Shown: positions 18,201-26,761 of the stretch, one piece after another
Layout: each line of letters starts with the position of its first letter
Position numbering within the stretch: position 1 is the first letter of the stretch
Source: Streptococcus mitis
GTDB taxonomy: Bacteria > Bacillota > Bacilli > Lactobacillales > Streptococcaceae
DNA length: 64,000 nt
Direction of reading: 5' to 3'
Assembly: GCF_002005545.1 (NCBI RefSeq)
Contig: NZ_LBMT01000001.1
Coordinates: 1,758,301-1,822,300, forward strand
Translations under genes and position numbers: made by a program
Notes under the pieces: model-generated
Database searches by the model: none
What the model was told of the DNA's origin: nothing
Seen by the model: the letters and a program-made list of their open reading frames with translations, nothing else

Positions 18201-19925
18201 CTAGTCCTCCTTACCATGTTGGGATGCATTGATTTCGCGATAAACTTGACTGGATTTCATCAAGTCCTCGTGCTTTCCGATAGCTAGTAACTCACCTTTT
18301 TCCAAGAGAAGAATCTGGTCAGCCATCTGTAAAGTCGATGTTCTTTGAGAAATCAAAATTAAGCTCGTATTTGGCAAATTTTCTCGAATAGCTTTCAAGA
18401 GCCTAGACTCGGTAATAGTGTCGAGGGCCGAAGTCGCATCATCTAGGATGAGAAACGGAGCCTGGCGCAAGACTGATCGTGCGATAGACAGCCTTTGTTT
18501 TTGACCGCCCGAGAAATTTCGACCTCCTGCCTCAACTAGAGCATCCAAGATTCCTTCCTTTTCACTGACAAAATCCTTTGCTTGCGCAATTTCCAAGGCC
18601 TGCCAGAGTTCTTGGCCAGTTACTTCTTGATCTAAACCTAGAGTCAAGTTGGAACGAATGGTTCCTTTAAAGAGTTCGACTTTTTGGGGCACATAGGCAA
18701 TCCAAGACCGCCACTGCTCAAGATTACGAGGACTAGATCCATCTCGATAAAGGTCAATGCTCCCCTTGTCTGCTGGATAAAGTCCTAGAATGAGTTGCAC
18801 CAAACTTGATTTACCAGAACCCGTTCCCCCAATAATACCAAGGATTTGTCCTTGAGTCATATCAAAAGAAATGTCTCTCAGAGAAGGCTGGGCCGCATCA
18901 GGATAGGTAAAGGTTAATTCTTGAACTTGTAAAATCTGCTCGCTGGTTGCTTTCTTTTGTTCTAATTTTGAATGAATATCTTCTGGAGCCTCAGCAAAAA
19001 CTTCCTCGATTCGCTTGGCTGAGATATAGGACTGATTGAGAGAATTGATCAGCATGGCGAGCTTGACCAATTCCACCAAAATCTGCAAGAGGTAGTTGAT
19101 AAGGGCAATCAGGGCACCTTGACTGAGTAAACCTCCTTGAATTGAAATATAACCCTGCCAGATAATAACGAGGAGAGTTCCATTGACAATCAGATAGGTC
19201 AGAGGTGTTAATAAACTAGACCAGAAACCTGTCTTTTCTTGTAATCTAGCATAGACTTGGTTAAGGGTTTGAAAAAATTGTAACTCTCGTTTTTCTTGAC
19301 CAAAAGCACGAATAACCCGCATCCCTTGTAATTGCTGGCGCGTTTCCTGAACCAGTTGGTCCGTTTTCTTTCTGAGACTACTGTAGAGAGGATTGACCAG
19401 TCGAGATAGCCCTACAATGACGATAGTCAAAATCACAACCATGACCAAGAACCAGAAAGTCAGCTCAGCTGAGATTCGATAAGCCATAAAAATGGCACCA
19501 AAAACAATAATAGGTGCTCGTAAAAAGAGACGCAGGAATTGATTGATCCCAGTCTGAATCTGGTAGGTATCCGAAGTCAAGCGAGTGACCAAGCTAGAAG
19601 TTGTCAAACGGTCTCTGCTATCCTTGGGCAAGGAAAGAATATGACGATAGAGGTCGTTTGTCAATTCATTGGCAAATCCTACCGCTGCCTTGGCTGAGTA
19701 AAACTGAGCTACCAAGGCCACCACAACGCCAATCACTGCAAATATAAGGAGCAGACCAATCTGCATCCAAAGATGTCCTTGATTTCTCTGAGGCAAGGAT
19801 TGGTCAACAATCCCAGCAATCACCATGGGAACCAAGAGCTCAAAAATAGCTTCTAACAGCTTGAACAAGGGGGCTAAAATTGATTCCTTGATGTAGGGTT
19901 TGAAGTAAGATAATAGGTGTTTCAT
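18201..19925 (-). CDS. ABC exporter, half-transporter 1 (permease-ATPase)
   Basis: 574 residues with six membrane segments in about 15-290. The ATPase domain has Walker A GGTGSGKSS, signature FSGGQKQ and Walker B LILDDATSALD, where Asp replaces the catalytic Glu. The switch His position reads SQRTST instead of AHRLST. Both changes are typical of the non-catalytic site of heterodimeric exporters. The stop is one base before the partner's start. Confidence 0.9.
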   Translation of the reverse strand: MKHLLSYFKPYIKESILAPLFKLLEAIFELLVPMVIAGIVDQSLPQRNQGHLWMQIGLLLIFAVIGVVVALVAQFYSAKAAVGFANELTNDLYRHILSLPKDSRDRLTTSSLVTRLTSDTYQIQTGINQFLRLFLRAPIIVFGAIFMAYRISAELTFWFLVMVVILTIVIVGLSRLVNPLYSSLRKKTDQLVQETRQQLQGMRVIRAFGQEKRELQFFQTLNQVYARLQEKTGFWSSLLTPLTYLIVNGTLLVIIWQGYISIQGGLLSQGALIALINYLLQILVELVKLAMLINSLNQSYISAKRIEEVFAEAPEDIHSKLEQKKATSEQILQVQELTFTYPDAAQPSLRDISFDMTQGQILGIIGGTGSGKSSLVQLILGLYPADKGSIDLYRDGSSPRNLEQWRSWIAYVPQKVELFKGTIRSNLTLGLDQEVTGQELWQALEIAQAKDFVSEKEGILDALVEAGGRNFSGGQKQRLSIARSVLRQAPFLILDDATSALDTITESRLLKAIRENLPNTSLILISQRTSTLQMADQILLLEKGELLAIGKHEDLMKSSQVYREINASQHGKED

Positions 19926-19956
19926 AAATCCCTTCTATTCGTTTTCTAGAAATGAA

Positions 19957-19979
19957 GAAAGTGGGAAGCACCCACCCTC
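19957..19979 (-). terminator. Probable terminator of msrAB
   Basis: Minus-strand stem GAGGGTGGG / CCCACTTTC (two G-T pairs), 5-base loop. The T run is weak, so read-through into the ABC genes is possible. Confidence 0.5.
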
Positions 19980-19985
19980 TCAGTT

Positions 19986-20924
19986 TTATTTGTTTAAGTA
20001 AGGTAATAGATAGCCATATCCTGCTTTTTCCATCTCATCCTTGGCCACAAAGCGCAAGGAAGCCGAATTGATACAGTAACGAAGGCCACCTAATTCCTGG
20101 GGTCCATCTGTGAAAACATGACCCAAGTGGGCATTGCCTGACCGAGAACGAACTTCGATTCGCTCCATTCCATGGCTGAGATCCTTGTAGTAGTGAATCA
20201 ATTCCTTGGAAATCGGACGGCTAAAACTTGGCCAACCACAACCTGAGGCAAACTTATCCTTGGCAAAAAAGAGTGGCTCACCCGTCGTGATGTCTACATA
20301 AATGCCCTCTTCAAAAGTTTGGTCATAAGCATTACTAAACGGAGCCTCTGTAGCAGCTTCTTGGGTGACACAGTAGGATTCTTCAGTTAGGCTTTCCTTT
20401 AACACCTCTTGACTAGGCTTTTCATAGTTGGCTGCATCAATCAATGGCTTCTCAGCATCGGTCACATCGATATGACAGTAACCCGAAGGATTCTTCTTAA
20501 GATAGTCTTGATGGTAGTCTTCAGCCAGAATGTAGTGGCGAAGTTTCTCCACCTCTACTGCAATCTTTCGGCCAAGCATGCGCTCCTGCTCCTGCACCAC
20601 AGTGTAGACAGTTGGCAAGTCTGCTTCATCTTGGTAATAAATCCCAGTACGATATTGACGACCACGGTCATTCCCTTGTTGATTGATGGATAAAGGGTCG
20701 ATAACTCGAAAATAATAAAGTAAAATCTCTCTGAGTGACACTGCCTTCTCATCATAAATCACTTGCACCGTTTCTGCATGGTCTGTTTCCTTGAGCAGCT
20801 GATAATTGGTCGTTTCGACTTGTCCATTAGCGTAGCCGACACTGGTTGCTAGCACTCCAGAAATGCGTGAAAAATATTCCTCTAGGCCCCAAAAACAACC
20901 ACCTGCTAGATAAATTTCTGCCAT
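19986..20924 (-). CDS. msrAB: Fused peptide methionine sulfoxide reductase MsrA-MsrB
   Basis: 312 residues. The MsrA domain (about 1-155) opens with [13 protein letters not shown] carrying the catalytic Cys. The MsrB domain (about 170-310) has [22 protein letters not shown] and the catalytic Cys in [11 protein letters not shown]. Together they repair both S- and R-methionine sulfoxide. No signal peptide, so cytoplasmic. The usual four-Cys zinc site of MsrB is not evident. ATG at 20924 has AAGGAG upstream. Confidence 0.95.
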   Translation of the reverse strand: MAEIYLAGGCFWGLEEYFSRISGVLATSVGYANGQVETTNYQLLKETDHAETVQVIYDEKAVSLREILLYYFRVIDPLSINQQGNDRGRQYRTGIYYQDEADLPTVYTVVQEQERMLGRKIAVEVEKLRHYILAEDYHQDYLKKNPSGYCHIDVTDAEKPLIDAANYEKPSQEVLKESLTEESYCVTQEAATEAPFSNAYDQTFEEGIYVDITTGEPLFFAKDKFASGCGWPSFSRPISKELIHYYKDLSHGMERIEVRSRSGNAHLGHVFTDGPQELGGLRYCINSASLRFVAKDEMEKAGYGYLLPYLNK

Positions 20925-20953
20925 CTTTATTTCTCCTTTATCAAGTTTTTAAC

Positions 20954-21069
20954 TAATACTCTTCGAAAATCTCTTCAAACCACGTCAGCTCTATCTGCAA
21001 CCTCAAAGCAGTGCTTTGAGCAACCTGCGGCTAGCTTCCTAGTTTGCTCTTTGATTTTCATTGAGTATA
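20954..21069 (+). repeat. BOX element (shortened boxA/boxB)
   Basis: Starts TAATACTCTTCGAAAATC and ends CATTGAGTATA. Contains the boxB-like hairpin CTCAAAGCAGTGCTTTGAG but lacks the GCCTTGCCGTA part of boxA. TA at both ends. Confidence 0.9.
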
Positions 21070-21088
21070 AACTTCTTTTCAAAAAAAG

Positions 21089-21127
21089 GATAGGAAGCCC
21101 TCTGGTCAAGAGTTTCCCCATCCTATC
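21089..21127 (-). terminator. Terminator of hom-thrB
   Basis: Minus-strand outer stem GATAGGA / TCCTATC followed by CTTTTTTT; a smaller CTC / GAG pairing lies in the loop. Confidence 0.82.
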
Positions 21128-21141
21128 TTCTATTCTTTTCT

Positions 21142-22011
21142 TTATTTTGCTTCTACACGAACACCTTGGGTATCAACTTTCAAGTCATGCAGTTTTCCTT
21201 TGAAGGGTTGCTTTTCCAATTCTTCCTTAATCGTTGGCATCTTGTCATGAGAAGCCAATACCATAACTGTCGGCCCAGCACCAGAGAGGTAGGTTGCATA
21301 GGCACCATTTTCTTTGGCCACTTGCTTAATCGTCGCAAATTCTCTCACCAAGTCCTGACGATAGCGCTCGTGGAAGAGATCTCCCTCGATTGCTTGACCA
21401 GCTGTCACCATGTCTCCTGCCAACAAGGCCGCAACCGCCACATTGGCGATAGAACTAGCTGCAACAGCTTCCTTGTAAGACAATTTCTTAGGCAAGACGC
21501 CACGGCTGTCTCGAGTACGCAATTCATAGTTTGGAATGTAGGCTAGGAAATCACATTCTGGGAAGTCTGCTACGATAGCAGAAACTTGTCCATCAACGGA
21601 ACTTGCAATAACGAGATTACCATAAATGGCCGGAGCTACATTGTCAGGGTGTCCTTCAATCTTAGTTGCCAACTGTAATTTTTCATGGTCAGATAAGTTG
21701 AGATTTCCCAGTTGGTTAGCTAGTTCAATCCCAGCAACAATAACAGAACTGGAAGAACCCAAACCACGCGCTAAGGGAACATCACTTGTCATTTTCAAGC
21801 GTCTTGGTGGTAAATCTGGCACAATTTGCAAAGCAATTTTGAGCAAGAGATTACGCTCGTCATGTGGAATCCATTTGCCAATCTGGTGTTCAATCAGCCA
21901 CTCATCTCGTTCTTCACAGACCTCAATTTGAAGATACTTGGTTACAGCTACACCGACCGAGTCAAATCCTGGCCCGATATTGGCACTGGTTGCAGGTACA
22001 ATAATCTTCAT
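21142..22011 (-). CDS. thrB: Homoserine kinase
   Basis: 289 residues, GHMP kinase family. Phosphorylates homoserine for threonine synthesis. N-terminal [15 protein letters not shown], the ATP loop [16 protein letters not shown] and a C-terminal [10 protein letters not shown]. One base separates it from hom upstream, so they are one operon. Confidence 0.95.
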   Translation of the reverse strand: MKIIVPATSANIGPGFDSVGVAVTKYLQIEVCEERDEWLIEHQIGKWIPHDERNLLLKIALQIVPDLPPRRLKMTSDVPLARGLGSSSSVIVAGIELANQLGNLNLSDHEKLQLATKIEGHPDNVAPAIYGNLVIASSVDGQVSAIVADFPECDFLAYIPNYELRTRDSRGVLPKKLSYKEAVAASSIANVAVAALLAGDMVTAGQAIEGDLFHERYRQDLVREFATIKQVAKENGAYATYLSGAGPTVMVLASHDKMPTIKEELEKQPFKGKLHDLKVDTQGVRVEAK

Positions 22012-22012
22012 T

Positions 22013-23299
22013 TTATTCTCCTAGCACCTTGAAGGTATTCAAGAGGTCGAATTCTGAAACCTTCTTCAATTCAGCTGAGACATTTTCAAGCTGGGCTTTA
22101 TTAATCTTGTGTGTAATGATGACAACACGCGCCTTGTCACCATCTTTTCCATCTTGGAGGATTTGCTTGAAGGAAATATCTTGAGCGTTGAAGATTTCAG
22201 CCAATTTCAAGACCTGACCTTTTGAGTCTGGAGCCAAGATTGAGAAGTAGTAATTTGCTTTGACATCTTCTGGATTTGCCAAGACCAAGTCACGGCTGTA
22301 TTCGTTGAAGTCTTTACCGATGGTTCCATCATTCAGGCGACGAACGATACGGACAATATCCGCCACCACACTTGTTGCTGTTGGTTTTTGACCAGCACCT
22401 GGTCCGTAGTACATAGACTCACCGATACCAATAGATTCTACAAAGACAGCGTTCATTACGCCATTCACACTAGCAAGTGGGTGCGCTTTAGGTAGGAAGG
22501 TTGGAGTTACTTCTGCAGCAATACCTGAAGGAGTTTCTTCGATTGAACCAACCAATTTCACTACATAACCCAAGTCTTGGGCTACAGCTACGTCTTCTGG
22601 TGTAATATTGCGGATTCCCTTGTGGGCTACATCATCAAAGGCAACCTTCATGCCAAAGGCAAATTGGCTCAAAATAACCATCTTGTAGGCTGCATCAATC
22701 CCATCTACGTCATTTGTCGGATCGCTTTCTGCAAAACCAAGTCTTTGCGCTTCCGCAAGAGCATCGTCGTAAGACCATCCTTCTTCCACCATCTTGGTCA
22801 TCATGAAGTTGGAAGTTCCATTAACCACGCCAAGGACACGAGTGATTTTATCAGAAGCTAAGGAATTTGCTAAAGTACGAAGAATTGGAATCCCACCAGC
22901 TACTGCTGCCTCGTAGTAAAGTGCTACCTTGTTAGCTTTAGCGATTTCTAACAATTCTGCACCATGGACAGCCAAAAGGTCCTTGTTAGCAGTAACAACG
23001 TGTTTCCCAGCTTCCAAGGCACGAGTGATAAAAGTCTTAGCAGGTTCGATACGCCCCATCAATTCCACTACGATAGTAATATCTTGGTCTGACAAAATAT
23101 CATCCACATTGGTTACAAAGTTAAAGTCATTCCCTGCTGCAAGCAAGCGATTCTTTTCATCTTCATCCTTGACCAATACCTTGGCAACTTCAATATCTGA
23201 ATGTGCTGATTGAGTGATTTTTTCTCCGTTTTCCTTTAGGAGGAAAGGCACACCACTTGCAACGGTACCAAATCCTAGTAAAGCAATTTTAACTGTCAT
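22013..23299 (-). CDS. hom: Homoserine dehydrogenase
   Basis: 428 residues from [16 protein letters not shown] at 23299, behind GAGGAG. NAD(P) domain (1-130), catalytic domain with [14 protein letters not shown] and [14 protein letters not shown], and a C-terminal ACT domain (about 350-428) for allosteric control, probably by threonine. Converts aspartate semialdehyde to homoserine. The 11 extra upstream codons overlap the promoter. Confidence 0.95.
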   Translation of the reverse strand: MTVKIALLGFGTVASGVPFLLKENGEKITQSAHSDIEVAKVLVKDEDEKNRLLAAGNDFNFVTNVDDILSDQDITIVVELMGRIEPAKTFITRALEAGKHVVTANKDLLAVHGAELLEIAKANKVALYYEAAVAGGIPILRTLANSLASDKITRVLGVVNGTSNFMMTKMVEEGWSYDDALAEAQRLGFAESDPTNDVDGIDAAYKMVILSQFAFGMKVAFDDVAHKGIRNITPEDVAVAQDLGYVVKLVGSIEETPSGIAAEVTPTFLPKAHPLASVNGVMNAVFVESIGIGESMYYGPGAGQKPTATSVVADIVRIVRRLNDGTIGKDFNEYSRDLVLANPEDVKANYYFSILAPDSKGQVLKLAEIFNAQDISFKQILQDGKDGDKARVVIITHKINKAQLENVSAELKKVSEFDLLNTFKVLGE

Positions 23300-23330
23300 G
23301 TTTGTCTCCTCGAAATTTTCTAATATAGCC

Positions 23331-23339
23331 ATTATAACA
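23331..23339 (-). promoter_or_regulatory. Extended -10 promoter of hom-thrB
   Basis: Minus-strand TGtTATAAT, 32 bases before the ATG. No good -35 hexamer. No T-box or riboswitch leader fits in the short 5' region. Confidence 0.65.
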
Positions 23340-23396
23340 GAATTTTGTGAAAATTCCTATTATAGTAAATCACTATTTCAGTATAAAAAGAAAAAA

Positions 23397-23412
23397 CGAA
23401 TCAGACGATTCG
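23397..23412 (-). terminator. Terminator of mecA
   Basis: Minus-strand stem CGAATC / GATTCG with a 4-base loop, followed by TTTTTTCTTTTT. Confidence 0.85.
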
Positions 23413-23449
23413 CTCTTCTCAAAATCTAGAAAAAGCTTTCCAGAAATGA

Positions 23450-24187
23450 TTATCCGATTTTTTGCAGATTAAGCACTGCATCGTGATTCATCAAGACTTG
23501 GCCATACTCTTGCAAGACTGAGCGACTGATGTCGCTATCGTCCGCAAACTCGCGCATACGGGCCAACAGCCAAGCTGGATATGGACTTGGATGATTTTCA
23601 ATATCCACCAAAATGGTCAAATAATAGCGCTCATTCATCTTGTAGAGTTCAGAAGTTTCCATCTCAAAAGTCACTGTCTTGGCAAAAGCCACCAAGTCAG
23701 CTAGTTTTACAAAAGAAAGAATGTAGTAGATGTAAGGCTCTTTCTTGCTTTCAACTTCTTGTTGTTCCTGCTCCTGCTCTTCTTCCTTGGCTTCGACTTG
23801 CTCTAGAGATTGAATGGCTTCGATATCATCCTTGGTTTTGTCTGCGATGCTTTTTTCTAAGGTTTTAATAAACTCATCTGGCGACATTTGAGCCAATTCT
23901 TCCATATCTGGTAAATCCGATAAATCTTCAAAATCTAGATTTTGGTCAATCTTTGATTTGGTTACAAAAACATCGACCTTATCAGGTTTTGGAGTCACAC
24001 GGAAGCTCAACATGCCTGTATCCAGAAAGCTATCAGGCATCTCTAACTCATCCAAGATAGCATAAAAGAACTCTTCTGTTTTTTCTTGAGGAACAAGAAA
24101 GTCAGCAATCTCCATGCCACGATCCATCAAATCCTCTAAAGACATCGTGATTTTCAAAGTTGTATCACTAATTTGTTTCATTTTCAT
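23450..24187 (-). CDS. mecA: Adaptor protein MecA
   Basis: 245 residues from MKMKQISDTTLKI at 24187. The N-terminal substrate-binding domain is joined by an acidic linker (Glu/Gln-rich, about 130-150) to the C-terminal ClpC-binding domain with YILSFVKLADLVAFAK. MecA delivers substrates to ClpCP; in streptococci it targets ComX/ComW and so dampens competence. Promoter at 24219-24247; divergent from the flippase gene. Confidence 0.95.
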   Translation of the reverse strand: MKMKQISDTTLKITMSLEDLMDRGMEIADFLVPQEKTEEFFYAILDELEMPDSFLDTGMLSFRVTPKPDKVDVFVTKSKIDQNLDFEDLSDLPDMEELAQMSPDEFIKTLEKSIADKTKDDIEAIQSLEQVEAKEEEQEQEQQEVESKKEPYIYYILSFVKLADLVAFAKTVTFEMETSELYKMNERYYLTILVDIENHPSPYPAWLLARMREFADDSDISRSVLQEYGQVLMNHDAVLNLQKIG

Positions 24188-24218
24188 TGCTAGTAACCTC
24201 ATACTTTCAGTTCTATCT

Positions 24219-24247
24219 ATTATACTAGATTTTTACGATTTTATCAA
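24219..24247 (-). promoter_or_regulatory. Promoter of mecA
   Basis: Minus-strand TTGATA, 17-base spacer, TATAAT. Confidence 0.8.
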
Positions 24248-24265
24248 AAGAATGGAGCGAGAATG

Positions 24266-24274
24266 TGATATAAT
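24266..24274 (+). promoter_or_regulatory. Extended -10 promoter of the flippase gene
   Basis: TGaTATAAT, 37 bases before the ATG at 24312. It lies back to back with the mecA promoter, only about 20 bases away. Confidence 0.65.
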
Positions 24275-24311
24275 ACTAGAGACCATTTTACAATACAAGA
24301 AAGAAAGTACA

Positions 24312-25790
24312 ATGAAAAATATAAAAGTTAATGCACTGGCTAGCTTACTAGTCAATGTTCTCAATATCGTTTTTCCGCTGATAACCAATCCTTATCTGAC
24401 TCGGATTCTCAGTAAATCCAATTACGGTTATTTCAATACCGCAAATACCTGGGCTAGCTTTGTCATTCCTTTAGCAGCATTTGGAATCTATAACTACGGA
24501 ATTCGAGCTATCAGTAAGGTCAAGGATGATAAAAATAAAATCAACTATGTTTTCTCTAAGTTATTCTATATCTCCATTATTACATCTGTTCTAACAACAA
24601 GTATCTATTTCCTATTTATTTATCTGGATAATAGTATTGAAAATTTGAAAGAACTCTACTATATACTTGGTGTCCAAGCTCTCTTCCAATTCCTTTATAT
24701 CGAGTGGATGAATGAAGCTTATGAAAATTATGCATTCATCTTATATAAAACATTGGTTATTCGTATTGCCATGTTGGTCGCTATCTTCACCTTTGTAAAA
24801 ACTCCAAATGATATCGTACCTTATGCAATCATCATGAGTGCAACGACAATTCTTAACTATCTACTCAGTTTTCTTTGGATCAAGAGAGAAGTTTCCTTTG
24901 TTAAGATTGGTCTTGTCGAATTAGTCAAAGCATCTAAACCACTCTTGACCATGTTGCTTCTAGCTAATGCCAATATGCTCTATACCTTACTTGATAGAAT
25001 GTTTATCACCAAAGGGCCTGATGAAAACTATATTTCTTATTATACCATTGCTTCCAGCATCGTCATGTTGATTGCCAGTGTCTTGAGTGGAGCTATCAAC
25101 GTTAGTATTCCACGTCTCGGCTACTATCTCGGTAAGAAAGACTACGAATCTTATAAAAATCTTCTAAACCAAGGAGCCGCCCTCTTTTATTTCCTTATCA
25201 TTCCAACCAGTATTGGGATTATGGTATTAGGGAACTACGCTGCAGTCATCTATTCTTCTGAAAAATACCTTGAAGCTGGTATTGTGACTAGTGTCTTCGC
25301 TTTTCGGACTATCATTTGGGCCATTGAGTTAATCCTTGGTAAACAAATTATCTTCATCAACGACCACGAAAATCGTTTAACAGCCTTTTACTTTATTGGT
25401 GGCGGTGCCAATATCCTACTCAACAGTCTCTTATATTTCAATAATATTTTTGCACCAGAGTATTACATTGCTACTACTATTATTGCAGAAACTGTAGTTG
25501 TTCTACTGGAAATTTACTTTATCAAGAAACATCATCTGCTTGACTTAAAAGAAATCTTTACTACTTTAACACGCTATACTATTGTATCGCTCGGATTCAT
25601 TCCGATCTATTTTGCGTTTAAATTCCTTTTCCAAATCAACTCTTATATAGTCAACCTCAATATGATACTCATGGTTCTCTCGACTGTTGCAACCTGTGGA
25701 ATCTACTATCTCTTGATACTTTTTATCACAAAAGATAAAACATTCCATTATGCACTCAATCTTGCTATTGCTAAGATTAAAAGAAATTAA
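24312..25790 (+). CDS. Polysaccharide/teichoic acid repeat-unit flippase (Wzx/TacF-like)
   Basis: 492 residues from the ATG at 24312; the longer frame from 24114 covers the mecA promoter and is rejected. Twelve to fourteen hydrophobic segments spread over the whole length. Typical MOP-superfamily start: LLVNVLNIVFPLITNPYLTR, then RILSKSNYGYFNTANTW. Such proteins move undecaprenyl-linked repeat units to the outer face. The neighbouring LicD and glycosyltransferase genes point to a choline- or alditol-phosphate-bearing polymer, so a TacF-type teichoic acid flippase is likely. It converges on the LicD operon through a perfect palindrome terminator. Confidence 0.85.
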   Translation: MKNIKVNALASLLVNVLNIVFPLITNPYLTRILSKSNYGYFNTANTWASFVIPLAAFGIYNYGIRAISKVKDDKNKINYVFSKLFYISIITSVLTTSIYFLFIYLDNSIENLKELYYILGVQALFQFLYIEWMNEAYENYAFILYKTLVIRIAMLVAIFTFVKTPNDIVPYAIIMSATTILNYLLSFLWIKREVSFVKIGLVELVKASKPLLTMLLLANANMLYTLLDRMFITKGPDENYISYYTIASSIVMLIASVLSGAINVSIPRLGYYLGKKDYESYKNLLNQGAALFYFLIIPTSIGIMVLGNYAAVIYSSEKYLEAGIVTSVFAFRTIIWAIELILGKQIIFINDHENRLTAFYFIGGGANILLNSLLYFNNIFAPEYYIATTIIAETVVVLLEIYFIKKHHLLDLKEIFTTLTRYTIVSLGFIPIYFAFKFLFQINSYIVNLNMILMVLSTVATCGIYYLLILFITKDKTFHYALNLAIAKIKRN

Positions 25791-25797
25791 AAAAATC

Positions 25798-25845
25798 ACC
25801 TACCTATCTAAAACAAGGAATATTCCTTGTTTTAGATAGGTAGGT
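25798..25845. terminator. Perfect 48-base palindrome, bidirectional terminator
   Basis: Arms of 24 bases beginning ACCTACCTATCTAAAACAAG and exactly repeated in reverse complement, with no spacer. It sits between two converging genes, with A-rich sequence before and T-rich sequence after it. Its function as a terminator is inferred from position. Confidence 0.85.
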
Positions 25846-25890
25846 TATTTATTTTATCGAATTATCAAATCAAAGCAACTTGCTCATAAA

Positions 25891-26703
25891 TTAATCAATC
25901 CAGTAATTTTTATCAGTTCCTGGATTTTGATTTTCAATAGGTGGAGGAGTCATATAGTCTTCACCAAACTCGTAAACTAAAATCTCATGGAATTTTCTAG
26001 GAACCTTCACAAGAATATTCTCATATGGCATTTCAATTGTATCATATAACCACTCTTTCTTAATTCCACTTGGATAGTAAGAGTCATAGGTAGTACATGC
26101 AAGATCTGTAGCCTGCTCAACATCATATTGCAAAGCTAACTTCTCTAATTTTTCATTCCATTTCTGTGGAGAAGTCAGTCTAAAAATTGTAGATGCAAAA
26201 TAACGTGGTAAATTTTTGACACCTCCATTATCTATTTTGACTCCTTTAAAATTCAGAGACGAAAGTCGAATAAATTGTTTATAAAGCCTCATCTTTTTTC
26301 TATCACGTTCATCTGTAACAACCCCATCGTATGGGAAAATATCAACACAAGTACCTAGAACAACCGACTTATCTAAAAGATTAGCATCTCTTCTTGTCCT
26401 CACATCATAAACTCTCATATATGTATAAGGGTAGCCTTTTGTTTCTCTATATGAAATTAATCTGTAGTAGGGATGTTTTTCATTTTTTAATATCTCATAG
26501 AGCTTTTCAAATTCATCTCGAGCCAAAGAAATGTCGGTATCATCATCCCAAGGAATAAAACCTTTATGGCGTACAGCTCCTAGCAAGGTTCCAAAATCAA
26601 TAAAATACTTGATTTCATGCTCCTCACACAATTCATGCAAATAGTTTAAAATATCTAATTCAATTTGTTTAATTTCTTCAAGAGTCAAAATTTTCTCTGA
26701 CAT
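25891..26703 (-). CDS. LicD-family phosphotransferase
   Basis: 270 residues. LicD core GTLLGAVRHKGFIPWDDDTD near residues 38-58, with the Asp cluster that binds metal and the cytidine-linked donor; CVDIFPYDGV follows. LicD proteins move phosphocholine or alditol phosphate from CDP-donors onto glycans. It is related throughout to the LicD half of the next gene upstream, suggesting duplication. Last gene of the four-gene polymer operon. Confidence 0.88.
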   Translation of the reverse strand: MSEKILTLEEIKQIELDILNYLHELCEEHEIKYFIDFGTLLGAVRHKGFIPWDDDTDISLARDEFEKLYEILKNEKHPYYRLISYRETKGYPYTYMRVYDVRTRRDANLLDKSVVLGTCVDIFPYDGVVTDERDRKKMRLYKQFIRLSSLNFKGVKIDNGGVKNLPRYFASTIFRLTSPQKWNEKLEKLALQYDVEQATDLACTTYDSYYPSGIKKEWLYDTIEMPYENILVKVPRKFHEILVYEFGEDYMTPPPIENQNPGTDKNYWID

Positions 26704-26761
26704 CTATTATTCACTCCTAATCTTTTTACATCGAGTTAATGGCTTCTTCATTTCAATGACA

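Noticed and set aside
24114..24311. N-terminal extension of the flippase frame
   Set aside because: It overlaps the mecA start and both promoters; the protein family begins at 24312.
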